NCBI GenBank assembly: GCA_949879025.1
Contig: CATLBO010000002.1
Coordinates: 20,636-84,635, forward strand
Length of the DNA: 64,000 bases
Direction: 5' to 3'
Source of the DNA: an uncultured Hungatella sp.
Lineage (GTDB): Bacteria; Bacillota; Clostridia; Lachnospirales; Lachnospiraceae
The position numbers and the translations under genes were made by a program. This document shows, piece by piece, positions 1 to 9,389 of the stretch. Below the pieces are notes generated by a model that had not been told where the DNA came from, ran no database searches, and saw nothing but the letters and a program-made list of their open reading frames with translations. Position 1 is the stretch's first letter. Every line of letters begins with the position of its first letter.

Positions 1-1023
1 AGTGAATATAAAACCGATGTTCCTTATCCACGTGACGCAAAATTGTCGCTGAAAGTAATTTACAAACACTTCGAGAAGAAATACCGCATTACAAGGGACA
101 CTTCCAGAAACAAGACAGCATTAACATTACATGGATATTCTTTTTCAGAAGATATTGTCGATTATACAAAATCAGGTTCCGTAAGTACTTTGTCAAAAGA
201 AAATATATCCGAACTTAACAATATATCCATACATGAACCTCTTAATACGCATAAACATGGTAAAGAGTATCACCATTGCATCGCCGAGATTGGATATAAG
301 GTTAACTTGGATTACAATAGTATGAATACCATTATACGTAAGCTGTTTCTTCACGGATTAAGGTGTGAATCTAAGATTCTCAAAATTGAAACAAGAGAAT
401 TATATGCTTTTGTGATTAACAATAAACGTTTGTTAGTTGAGGATGTCCGCCAGGCTATGGCAGATGAAACGCTGCAGCTTTCTATGGCAATACCGAAAAT
501 CACAGAAAAACCTATTTGTTTTCCATTCGAAATGATTTTTACTTATGATGGAACTGCAAAATCGCAGGCGGAATTGACAAAGAATGTATATAAAGGCTAC
601 CTTTCTTCTGCCGAAAAGCGTTCGATGCCGGAAAAACTTTTTGAACGCTACTGTGAGAGCAATTCACACATTCAATGGTTTTACAAAAATGGGGATAAAG
701 GTATTGAGTATCTTTCTATTGTGTATACAGATAACTTTAGAAAACAGAAATCATTTTATCCTGATTATATTGTTGGAACGGATGATGGAAGTATATGGAT
801 AATCGAAACAAAAGGCGGATTTACGAAAACAGGTAATAGCGAGGATATTGACAAGTACACTGCCAAAAAATTCGAAGTTTTGAAGAAATATACGGACAAA
901 TATCATTTGCTCGGAGGTATTGTCCGGCAGGATATGCAAAGCAGCGAACTTTGCATCTGCACAAAAACCTATTCTGATGATATTAAGAGCGACAGCTGGA
1001 AACTATTATCAGACGTGTTGTAA
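1..1023 (+). CDS. Type III restriction endonuclease Res subunit, C-terminal part (5'-truncated by window edge)
   Basis: The frame is open from base 1; the track start at 43 is only an internal TTG. The C-terminus contains a PD-(D/E)xK-like motif (FYPDYIVG...WIIETKGG) typical of the Res nuclease domain. Confidence 0.75.
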   Translation, partial: SEYKTDVPYPRDAKLSLKVIYKHFEKKYRITRDTSRNKTALTLHGYSFSEDIVDYTKSGSVSTLSKENISELNNISIHEPLNTHKHGKEYHHCIAEIGYKVNLDYNSMNTIIRKLFLHGLRCESKILKIETRELYAFVINNKRLLVEDVRQAMADETLQLSMAIPKITEKPICFPFEMIFTYDGTAKSQAELTKNVYKGYLSSAEKRSMPEKLFERYCESNSHIQWFYKNGDKGIEYLSIVYTDNFRKQKSFYPDYIVGTDDGSIWIIETKGGFTKTGNSEDIDKYTAKKFEVLKKYTDKYHLLGGIVRQDMQSSELCICTKTYSDDIKSDSWKLLSDVL

Positions 1024-1092
1024 AAGGGCTGATTAAATAATGCGGGATATTTCATATTCACATGGAAAGCTATTTTGATGCTACCGTACTAA

Positions 1093-1227
1093 TACTGTCT
1101 TGCGGAAATAACAGTGGAGCAACTGCCCTCTGTCTATACCCGCTGCACGCCTGCAAAGATAGATATAGCAGGCACCTGCTACACCGTCACTTTGCAGACG
1201 CATAGACGACCATTCCGCAAGGCAGTA
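1093..1227. repeat. Long nested imperfect inverted repeat (palindromic element)
   Basis: Nested arms: TACTGTCTTGCGGAA (1093-1107)/TTCCGCAAGGCAGTA (1213-1227); GTCTAT (1132-1137)/ATAGAC (1202-1207); CGCCTGCAAAG (1148-1158)/CTTTGCAGACG (1190-1200); TAGCAGG-CA-CCTGCTA (1166-1181). Confidence 0.8.
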
Positions 1228-1301
1228 CTCACTAAGGACTTGGCTTATCTGGCAGAGTAGTTATTGGCTGACCAGAATAATCCAATATAAAAGAGTTTGT
1301 C

Positions 1302-2393
1302 TTAAGGCGCAAAAATCAGTTCCTCTATATCCACATCCGTCTCTATCATCTGATTCTCTTTCATAAACTGTTCTGTTTTCTTCATAGCCTCAATATCCGA
1401 ATCCTTTATGGCCATGTCAAAGTCATATAAAGGATACATCTCTTTCACGGCTTCCACTGTCAGCTCTGTCTCTTTGGCTGCGGCTTCCATGGCCTTCTCT
1501 TCCTCAGCATCTATATAATCCAGCACCTGCTTCTGGGCCTCCAGGAATGTCTTTATCTCTTCCGGATGCTCTTTCGCATACTGGCCCCCAACAGCTACCA
1601 CGATAGTAGCCTCTGTCAGCCCCTCGCCGTCCGTCACCACATTGAAGCCGTCCTTTTCCGTGTTATAGGCCGCAGGTCCTGCCAAAAGGGCTGCATCCAC
1701 ACTGCCGCCCATGAGAGCTGCCTGGGAGTCCGGAATGCCCATGGACAAAAACTCAATATCCTGTTCTGTCATTCCTGCACTGGCCAGATATGCTGTGAGC
1801 AGTTCATGGAGAATGGTTCCCTTGGGGCCTGCCACCTTCTTGCCCCGCAAATCCTCCGGCGACTGAATGGCTCCGTCCTTGCTGAAAAGCTTAAAGGCTT
1901 TTGGGGAACGGCTGTATGTGCTTATAATCTTTATATCCAGTCCATTGGACGCCGCCAAAATCACGGATGTGGCTCCCACTGCATTCAAAAACTGAATATC
2001 CCCTGAAGCCAAAGCCTGGGTCTGTTCCGGCCCTGTAGTTAAATCTGAATATCCCACCTCATACCCCAGTTTCCCAAATGCCTCCGCAAAGATCTCCTGA
2101 TCCTTTTCCACAATCGAAGGCACATTAAGAGGAGACTTCACATATGTCACCATAATCGTTCCTTTAGGTTCAGTTTTTGCATCTTCCTGAGATCCGGTTT
2201 CGATCTGGGAATCGGACTGGGTCTGTGCTTCTGACTCTGTTCCCTGCTCACTGCTGCTTTCCTCCTGCCTGGCTGCCCCGCTGCCCTGCTCCTTCTGCTG
2301 TCCTTCTCCGCATCCTGCCAGTATCCCGGCGCTTAGTACTCCAGCCAGCATCCATGCAATTCCTTTTTTCAAAACTTTTTCTCTGAATTTCAT
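1302..2393 (-). CDS. ABC transporter substrate-binding lipoprotein, NMT1/SsuA-like
   Basis: Signal peptide with lipobox LAGC, then an NMT1/THI5-like periplasmic binding fold; adjacent to matching ATPase and permease. Confidence 0.85.
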   Translation of the reverse strand: MKFREKVLKKGIAWMLAGVLSAGILAGCGEGQQKEQGSGAARQEESSSEQGTESEAQTQSDSQIETGSQEDAKTEPKGTIMVTYVKSPLNVPSIVEKDQEIFAEAFGKLGYEVGYSDLTTGPEQTQALASGDIQFLNAVGATSVILAASNGLDIKIISTYSRSPKAFKLFSKDGAIQSPEDLRGKKVAGPKGTILHELLTAYLASAGMTEQDIEFLSMGIPDSQAALMGGSVDAALLAGPAAYNTEKDGFNVVTDGEGLTEATIVVAVGGQYAKEHPEEIKTFLEAQKQVLDYIDAEEEKAMEAAAKETELTVEAVKEMYPLYDFDMAIKDSDIEAMKKTEQFMKENQMIETDVDIEELIFAP

Positions 2394-2462
2394 CTTCTTT
2401 TACTCCTCCATTTTCAAAAATCATTGTTTGCTTATGTCAGCCTGTCTTTCAAAAACGCCGCC

Positions 2463-3206
2463 TTATGGAAACATTCCAATTTCACCGGTCTTTTCCATCT
2501 CCTCAACGATCCCCTTCTTAATCTTCCCCATTTTCTCTGAAAGCAAATCCCTGGGATAAGGTATATTTCCCAAATCATACTCTTTCCTGCATCCCCCATC
2601 TTCCAATATAACCACCTTGTTTCCAATAGTCAGCGCCTCATCAATACTGTGGGTCACAAACAGGATTCCCTTTTGTTCCGCCTGATGAATCTTTAAAAGC
2701 TCCCTCTGCATCTGGTTTCTGGTAAAGTAGTCCAGAGCCGCAAAAGGTTCATCCATCAAAAGGTAATCCGGCTTATAAGCCAGCGCCCTGGCAAGGGCTG
2801 CCCTCTGCTGCATTCCGCCGGAAAGCTGGGACGGATATGCATCTTCAAATCCCTTCAGGCCAGTCAGCTCCAGCAGATAATCAAGATGTCTGTCCAGAAC
2901 TTTTTGTTTCCCTCTCCCCTGCCTCTTTCCCGTTCCGAAAAGAATGTTGTCTCCTGCCGTAAGCCAGGGCATAAGGCGAGGCTCCTGAAAAATGACTCCC
3001 ACCTTTGTATCTGATCCCATTTCCACGCATCCTCTGTCTGCCTGTTCCAGCCCTGCTGCCAAACGGAGAAGAGTGGTTTTTCCACATCCGCTGCGTCCAA
3101 GCACCACTGTGATTCCATGATTATCCACATCCAGATTCAGGCCTTTCAACACTTGAATGCGCTTTGCTGCAACCCGATATTCCTTATATAAATCCCTGAT
3201 TTTCAT
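2463..3206 (-). CDS. ABC transporter ATP-binding protein (nitrate/sulfonate/taurine type)
   Basis: Walker A GRSGCGKTT, signature LSGGMQQR, Walker B YLLMDEPF. Confidence 0.92.
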   Translation of the reverse strand: MKIRDLYKEYRVAAKRIQVLKGLNLDVDNHGITVVLGRSGCGKTTLLRLAAGLEQADRGCVEMGSDTKVGVIFQEPRLMPWLTAGDNILFGTGKRQGRGKQKVLDRHLDYLLELTGLKGFEDAYPSQLSGGMQQRAALARALAYKPDYLLMDEPFAALDYFTRNQMQRELLKIHQAEQKGILFVTHSIDEALTIGNKVVILEDGGCRKEYDLGNIPYPRDLLSEKMGKIKKGIVEEMEKTGEIGMFP

Positions 3207-3960
3207 GCGCCGCTCCTTTTGTGCTTCCCTTTACAGCCATCCGGCCAATCACCTGAAATACTTTGTCACAGGCCATTCCCACAGCCCCTATGGTAAGAAT
3301 CCCTGCCGCCACTTTATCGGATCTTGACATCTGCTGAGCGTCCAAAATCAGATATCCGATACCTTTGGATGCTGCAATCATTTCTGCGCCGATAATGGCC
3401 CGCCAACTGTATCCAAGGCCCACTTTCATGCCAACGAGAATATCAGGAACTGCCCCAGGAAGGACAATCCTGGTAAATTGCCTCCATCTTCCAAACCCAA
3501 AGGCCCGCCCTACCTCCAAAAGCTTTTTGTCTATGGAAACAAATCCTTTTCGGATATTGAGATACATGGGAAAAAAGGATGCCAGCACAATGATGATAAT
3601 TTTGGAAGTCTCTCCAATACCAAACCACAAAATCAGCAGCGCAATCAAACTGATTGGCGGAACATTTCTCATAAACTCCAGGAATCCTTTGTAATACTCT
3701 TCTATTCCCGGCAGCTCATAAGCTGTTGCTCCCCCGGCAAATGCCAGGAGAAAAGCAATGGAAAATCCCTGGAAAACCCGTTTCAGGCTGACAAATATGT
3801 GCTGCCACAGCACTCCGCTTTCCAACATTGTCCACAAAGCTCCAGCCACTTTGTCTGGGGAAGGGAGAATATAAGAACTCCATATGCCAGACCAGGAGGC
3901 CCCCTGCCAGATAACTGCCAGGAGAATAATGCCAAGAACCTGTTTCCCCCGCCGATTCAT
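3184..3960 (-). CDS. ABC transporter permease (SsuC/TauC-like)
   Basis: Multiple TM segments and a binding-protein-dependent permease EAA-like region; overlaps the ATPase start. Confidence 0.88.
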   Translation of the reverse strand: MNRRGKQVLGIILLAVIWQGASWSGIWSSYILPSPDKVAGALWTMLESGVLWQHIFVSLKRVFQGFSIAFLLAFAGGATAYELPGIEEYYKGFLEFMRNVPPISLIALLILWFGIGETSKIIIIVLASFFPMYLNIRKGFVSIDKKLLEVGRAFGFGRWRQFTRIVLPGAVPDILVGMKVGLGYSWRAIIGAEMIAASKGIGYLILDAQQMSRSDKVAAGILTIGAVGMACDKVFQVIGRMAVKGSTKGAAHENQGFI

Positions 3961-5204
3961 GATCCGCCCCTTTTATGCAGCAAAGCACAGATATCAGGAA
4001 ACGGCTCCAGACTTCGCTGCAGGATTCCGTGAACATGGGCAATGAGGATTCCGTAGTTTGTCATGGGGATGTTCTGCTCCCTGGCACAGGCCTGACGATA
4101 CTCCATTTCCCGTTCATTAAGCATGCATCCGCCGCAGTGGACAATCATGCGGTACAAAGAAAGATCCTCAGGAAATTCGGTACCGGAGGTAAAGGAAAAC
4201 TGAGGTTCCTTTCCTGTATACTGACGAATCCACGCCGGAAGCTTTTCTGTACCGATATCTCCGCATTGACGGTGATGGGTACACCCTTCACCAATGAGAA
4301 TGTTATCATTATCCTGGATCTCGTCCAGCCTGCAGACGCCTTCTACAGCCTGCTGCAGGTTCCCTTTGTATCTGGCGAACAGAATAGAAAACGAGGTAAG
4401 GAGAATTTCCTTTGGCACCATGGCTGATACCTTTCCAAATGCCTGGCTGTCCGTAATCACAAGATCCGGTTTTCTCTCAAGACTTTTAAGAGCCATTTCC
4501 AGTTCTGTCTCACGGACAGTTACAGTCATGCATCCATGCTCCAGCAACGCCCGTATGGTCTGCTGCTGAGGCAGGATCAGCCTTCCTTTTGGTGCTGACT
4601 TATCAATGGGAGTTACAAGAATCACCAGGCTGCCGGGATTTACCAAACCTTCCAGCAGATCCCGTTCCTGCCTGTGCGGAATCATAGAGCCCAGAAGTTT
4701 TTTCAGCTCTTCGATTCCTGTTTTGTCAGCAGCACTGACCCAGAGGCAGTTTTCGGATAGATGACTGCTTTCATCTGACTGACGTCTTTCCCATACCAGA
4801 CCTTCCCTTCCCAAATCCGCTTTATTAAACACCACCACATAAGGCACCTGTTTTTTCCGAAACAATTCTGCTATCCGGTAATCCTCTTCTTTCATCCCTT
4901 CCTGGCTGTCTACCACCAGAACTGCCAAATCTGTTTTGTTCAGCACTTGACGGCTTTTCTTTACCCGAAGCTCACCCAATCCCCCTTCATCGTCTATGCC
5001 AGGGGTGTCAATCATGACCACCGGTCCCAGAGGAAGCAATTCCATTGTCTTGTAAACCGGATCTGTAGTGGTTCCTTTTACCTCAGAAACTACAGCCAGG
5101 TTCTGTCCGGTAACTGCGTTCATCACGCTGGACTTTCCCGCATTTCTCCTTCCGAAAAATCCGATGTGGATTCTCTCTGAAGCAGGCGTCTCATTTCTTC
5201 CCAT
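3957..5204 (-). CDS. hydF: [FeFe]-hydrogenase H-cluster maturation GTPase HydF
   Basis: GTPase motifs GRRNAGKSS, DTPG, NKAD; C-terminal conserved Cys/His region (CTHHRQCGDIG, HCGGCMLN); overlaps hydE. Confidence 0.93.
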   Translation of the reverse strand: MGRNETPASERIHIGFFGRRNAGKSSVMNAVTGQNLAVVSEVKGTTTDPVYKTMELLPLGPVVMIDTPGIDDEGGLGELRVKKSRQVLNKTDLAVLVVDSQEGMKEEDYRIAELFRKKQVPYVVVFNKADLGREGLVWERRQSDESSHLSENCLWVSAADKTGIEELKKLLGSMIPHRQERDLLEGLVNPGSLVILVTPIDKSAPKGRLILPQQQTIRALLEHGCMTVTVRETELEMALKSLERKPDLVITDSQAFGKVSAMVPKEILLTSFSILFARYKGNLQQAVEGVCRLDEIQDNDNILIGEGCTHHRQCGDIGTEKLPAWIRQYTGKEPQFSFTSGTEFPEDLSLYRMIVHCGGCMLNEREMEYRQACAREQNIPMTNYGILIAHVHGILQRSLEPFPDICALLHKRGGS

Positions 5205-6294
5205 TTTCTTGTTCCTCCCTTTTCACACATACCTTTTTTGCAGGCCCGGCTGCACCCAAAGCATTGCCTGAATCATATCCGGCCCGGTCACCTCTGCTGC
5301 ACACTACTCTGTAGCCTATGGCCTCCATGGAGCATTTCAGATTGTGAAGATTTTCTGCCGCTTCTGATCCAGTACATAATTTTCCATTGTAAAGCTGGTA
5401 CTTATCCCTCACATCTGCCGGGGAAAGGTTAGGCATGACCACATTGGCCCCGGCCAATATCCCTTTTTCACGCCCATCCTGTTCAATGGTTCCCAGCGCC
5501 GTAGTGGCGGGAAGAAGAACCTGGGGAAGAATCAGCCGTACAACAGCCAAAAGGCGCAGTGTCTGATCTACGGTTCCTGGCTTTTTGTCGGAAAACGGTG
5601 TTTCGCAGTGGGGGATAAAGGGGCCGATCCCCACCATATCCGGCTGCAGTTCCTGGAGAAACTCCAGATCCTCCAGTATGCACTCCAGCGTCTGTCCCGG
5701 ACTTCCCACCATCATGCCGGCTCCCACTTGAAAGCCTATCTCTTTTAAATCCCACAGACACCTTTTCCTGTTTTCCAGAGACATCTCTTTTGGATGAAGC
5801 TGCCCATAGTGAATATCATTGGCTGTCTCATGGCGGAGAAGATACCTGTCTGCTCCTGCTGCATAAAACATCTCATAGGCTTTTCGGCTTCTCTCCCCTA
5901 CGGAAAGGGTCACGGCGCAGTCTGGGTAAATTTCTTTTATTGCTGCCACAATCCGGGCAAGACGCAGATCCGTAAAGAACAAATCTTCCCCGCCCTGAAG
6001 CACAAAGGTTCTAAATCCCAGATCATACCCCTTCTTACAGCAGGAAAGGATTTCCTCCTCTGCCAGGCGGTACCGCACAGCCTTGTTGTTGCTTCTGCGG
6101 ATTCCGCAATAGAAGCAGTCATTTTTGCAGTAGTTGGTAAACTCAATCAGCCCGCGGATGTATACATCCTTTCCATACCAAGATTCTCTTGTATGTCTGG
6201 CCTGGGCATACAGCTGCTGCTCCAGAACCTTATTTTTTGTCTCAATCCATTCTCTCCACTGCTCTCTTTCTCCGGTTGCTGCCATTATCACCAC
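5191..6294 (-). CDS. hydE: [FeFe]-hydrogenase maturation radical SAM protein HydE
   Basis: Radical SAM CxxxCxxC (NYCKNDCFYCG), HydE-typical IEFTNYCKNDC and GGEDLFFTD; next to hydF. Confidence 0.93.
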   Translation of the reverse strand: MVIMAATGEREQWREWIETKNKVLEQQLYAQARHTRESWYGKDVYIRGLIEFTNYCKNDCFYCGIRRSNNKAVRYRLAEEEILSCCKKGYDLGFRTFVLQGGEDLFFTDLRLARIVAAIKEIYPDCAVTLSVGERSRKAYEMFYAAGADRYLLRHETANDIHYGQLHPKEMSLENRKRCLWDLKEIGFQVGAGMMVGSPGQTLECILEDLEFLQELQPDMVGIGPFIPHCETPFSDKKPGTVDQTLRLLAVVRLILPQVLLPATTALGTIEQDGREKGILAGANVVMPNLSPADVRDKYQLYNGKLCTGSEAAENLHNLKCSMEAIGYRVVCSRGDRAGYDSGNALGAAGPAKKVCVKREEQENGKK

Positions 6295-6673
6295 TTCCTT
6301 TTTGTCTGGGTTTTCTTGTTCGGCTTTTAGTGTCTGAAATACTATGGCGCCGTTTTCTGGAACTTCTTTGACAAAACGGCTTATTATACTTGTCCTTAGA
6401 CATTTCGAAGCAAAAACATTCCTCCACGCAAAAAAATGTACCCAAATGGGTACACTGACAGACTTATCCTGGTTATTCGCAATTTTACTCCTTTGCCTTC
6501 CTACTTGGATTCTTCCTTGTGTCAGTGCATGGGTTTAGTTTTTGAATCTTCCTTGGCTTTGGGGTAAGTATGCATACTCACGCCTCAGTGACAGGAATTA
6601 TTGCTATTTTAAATTAATTTTTGGCGAATGTCAATGGGGATATAAATTTATGTAAATTGTTTGTAAACTATTT

Positions 6674-6740
6674 ATGAACACGTTCATGTAACATTGACAA
6701 AAGGCGTATACGCAGCTATAATATAAATGAACTTGTTCAT
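6674..6740 (+). promoter_or_regulatory. Consensus sigma-A promoter flanked by two TetR-type palindromic operators
   Basis: TTGACA (6694-6699), 17-bp spacer, TATAAT (6717-6722); ATGAAC-AC-GTTCAT (6674-6687) and ATGAAC-TT-GTTCAT (6727-6740) flank the promoter. Confidence 0.8.
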
Positions 6741-6764
6741 AAACAAAAGAAGGAAGGGAGAGAT

Positions 6765-7313
6765 ATGAGGAAAAAAAATGACACCCTCCGTGACACGCTG
6801 CTGAATCTGTCCCGTGAGATTGCGGACACCGAGGGCTTTGAGGCTTTGAATATCCGTTCTATCGCCAGCAAGGCCGGGGTTGCCACGGGAACAGTGTACA
6901 ATTATTTTTCTAATAAGGATGAGATTCTTCTTGCCCTGACAGAGGAATACTGGAAGCAGACCCTGGCGGAGATGGGAAACTCTGTTACCGCTGACTCTTT
7001 CTGCGGACAGGTACAGGAGATGTTTTTCTTTCTGAAAGACAGGATTGACCAGTCTGCAGGGAAGCTGATGAACAGCCTTAGAAGTGTGGAAACGGCAGGG
7101 TTGGCACGCATGGCTTACATGCAGGCTTCACTTGAGACTTCTTTCGTGTACCGCATGGAACAGGACCCGGAGATCCGTAAGGATGTGTGGGATGAAACAT
7201 TCTCTAAAGAGCAGTTTGCAAGATTCATTATGATGAACTTAATGATGCTGCTAAAGATGAAAGCGCCGGATATTGACTTCTTTCTTGCCATTATCAGACG
7301 CACCATTTATTGA
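6765..7313 (+). CDS. TetR/AcrR family transcriptional regulator
   Basis: N-terminal HTH: FEALNIRSIASKAGVATGTVYNYFSNKDEILL. Confidence 0.93.
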   Translation: MRKKNDTLRDTLLNLSREIADTEGFEALNIRSIASKAGVATGTVYNYFSNKDEILLALTEEYWKQTLAEMGNSVTADSFCGQVQEMFFFLKDRIDQSAGKLMNSLRSVETAGLARMAYMQASLETSFVYRMEQDPEIRKDVWDETFSKEQFARFIMMNLMMLLKMKAPDIDFFLAIIRRTIY

Positions 7314-8005
7314 AATTGAAGGAAGGGGATATGATTATGCCGCAGGCAATTGGAGAAACTGTTTTTGATATTTTGTACCTTGGTTTTGCGTTGATTGCAG
7401 GGCTTACTATGGCGGTGAAGGGAAAGACCCGGCTGGTGAAAAAGGCGGGGATTATGGCCGTTCTTCTTGGAACGGGGGATTCGTTCCACCTGGTTCCCCG
7501 CTCCTATGCCCTCTGGACCTTGGGACTGGAAGCAAACGCAGCTGCTCTGGGAATTGGAAAGTTTATCACTTCTATTACCATGACGATTTTCTATGTTATC
7601 TTGTATTATGTGTGGCGGGAATATTTTCAGGTGAAGGACAGAAACAAGGTTACGAAAGCCATGTGGGTTTTGGCTGCACTGCGCATCGGTCTATGCCTTC
7701 TTCCCCAAAATCAGTGGCTTTCTTACCGTCAGCCGCTTCTGTTCGGCATCCTGCGCAATGTGCCCTTTGCTGTTATCGGAGTCATCATTATCGTTATTTT
7801 TGCTCAGGAGGTCAAACGTACCCGAGATCATGTATTCCGATTTATGCCTCTGGCAGTGGGACTCTCTTTTGGATTCTATCTTCCGGTAGTGCTGTTTAGC
7901 GGGACAGCTCCTATTGTGGGCGTCCTTATGATCCCAAAAACAATGGCTTATGTGTGGATTGTGTTAATGGGTTGGAAACTTTATAAAAAGGAGGAGTTAC
8001 AGTAA
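7310..8005 (+). CDS. Multi-pass membrane protein of unknown function
   Basis: Hydrophobic protein overlapping the TetR stop codon; co-oriented operon. Confidence 0.7.
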   Translation: MKLKEGDMIMPQAIGETVFDILYLGFALIAGLTMAVKGKTRLVKKAGIMAVLLGTGDSFHLVPRSYALWTLGLEANAAALGIGKFITSITMTIFYVILYYVWREYFQVKDRNKVTKAMWVLAALRIGLCLLPQNQWLSYRQPLLFGILRNVPFAVIGVIIIVIFAQEVKRTRDHVFRFMPLAVGLSFGFYLPVVLFSGTAPIVGVLMIPKTMAYVWIVLMGWKLYKKEELQ

Positions 8006-8415
8006 TGGTTAAACGTTATGCAAATTTGGCTTTGGTTTATGGGATTGCGGCAATGGTGTTTGGGGTTTTTTACAGGGAATTTACCAAGTTCAGCCATTTT
8101 ACTGGCAAGACTAATCTCTCTGTGATGCACACTCATTATTTTCTGCTGGGAATGTTTTTCTTTCTTATGATGATGGTAATTGAAAAGGTGTTTGCTTTTT
8201 CTGATAAGGGGATTGGAAAAACAGTTGTCGTCTACCAGGTTGGGTTAAATATTACAGGAATTGGCTTTCTTATGAGAGGGCTGACTCAGGTTTGGGGGAC
8301 ACAGCTAAGCAGAGGATTGGATGCTTCGATTTCCGGAATTGGGGGGATTGGACATATTTTGATGTGCGGTTCTATGATTATCCTGTTGGTAAAGATACGA
8401 AAAACGGCAAAGTAA
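8005..8415 (+). CDS. DUF2871-like small membrane protein
   Basis: Four hydrophobic segments with an HTHYFLLGMFFFL motif; start overlaps the previous stop. Confidence 0.65.
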   Translation: MVKRYANLALVYGIAAMVFGVFYREFTKFSHFTGKTNLSVMHTHYFLLGMFFFLMMMVIEKVFAFSDKGIGKTVVVYQVGLNITGIGFLMRGLTQVWGTQLSRGLDASISGIGGIGHILMCGSMIILLVKIRKTAK

Positions 8416-8462
8416 AGGAATCTGCTGTTGACTGGTCAGAAAAGCAAATGTCGATTCCCTTC

Positions 8463-8491
8463 TTGAAATTTTCGCCGCATCATGCGATAAT
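8463..8491 (+). promoter_or_regulatory. Promoter of first YheO-type regulator
   Basis: TTGAAA (8463-8468), 17 bp, GATAAT (8486-8491); near-identical to the promoter at 26183-26211. Confidence 0.6.
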
Positions 8492-8627
8492 GAAACTTAC
8501 AAATCTCTTATGAGCCTGGCAATGCTGCCAATCAATGTCAATACGTGACGGGCACATTTACCATCCTTGAACGCAAACCGCCTCCTAACGGCAGATATTA
8601 GAGCAAAGTACGCAGAAAGGAATCGCC

Positions 8628-9326
8628 ATGACCCCACCTATCCTTCACCAATACACCATCCTTGTAGATTTTTTGGGTAAAGCACTGGGCCCGGACTATG
8701 AAATCGTACTTCATGACATCACTGCCGAGCCCAGCAGAATCATTGCCATTGCCAACGGTCACATAAGCGGCCGTGCTATAGGGAGCCCCACTACCAATTC
8801 CGCATTGCAGACATTGGCTGCTAACCCCTATAAAACCAATGATTTCCTATACAATTATCAGATATCCACAAAAGACGGACGTATCCTTCGAGCCTCTACC
8901 ATGTTTATAAAAGATGATGACGGAAATCCCATCGGACTTCTGGGAATCAATTTTGACGATGCCCGCTATCGGGAGCTTTATACAAAAATGCTTTCCGTCA
9001 TCCACCCTGACCAGTTTTTAAAACCACCTCTTGTGCCTTTTCCGGCTGTTCCTGCATCCCTGGAGGGTATTTCCCTGCAGCCCTATACCCTTGCGGATGA
9101 TTTCTCCATGGATATCTCTACTCTGATGGAAAAATCTTTTGACAGCGTTACCGCCTCTATAAGCACCCCAATGGAACGTTTAAATCAACAGGAAAAACGG
9201 GATATCGTTCAAAAACTTCAGGAACGGGGGATGTTCAAGCTAAAAGGAGGAATCTCTTTTGTGGCTAAGCGGCTTTCCTGCTCCCCCGCAACCGTGTATC
9301 GCTACTTAGGCGAGCTGGAAAATTAA
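8628..9326 (+). CDS. YheO-type PAS + HTH transcriptional regulator (paralog 1)
   Basis: YheO-like PAS N-terminus (LGPDYEIVLHDIT) and C-terminal HTH (FVAKRLSCSPATVYRYLGELEN); strong similarity to 26388-27086. Confidence 0.85.
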   Translation: MTPPILHQYTILVDFLGKALGPDYEIVLHDITAEPSRIIAIANGHISGRAIGSPTTNSALQTLAANPYKTNDFLYNYQISTKDGRILRASTMFIKDDDGNPIGLLGINFDDARYRELYTKMLSVIHPDQFLKPPLVPFPAVPASLEGISLQPYTLADDFSMDISTLMEKSFDSVTASISTPMERLNQQEKRDIVQKLQERGMFKLKGGISFVAKRLSCSPATVYRYLGELEN

Positions 9327-9360
9327 ATTTAGGGCAAGTTTAACAGTTTTCTCATTTCTG

Positions 9361-9389
9361 CCGCCCTTTGGGCTTTTCCCAAAAGGCGG
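9361..9389 (+). terminator. Hairpin downstream of regulator 1
   Basis: CCGCCCTTTGGG...CCCAAAAGGCGG followed by a weak T-rich stretch. Confidence 0.5.
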
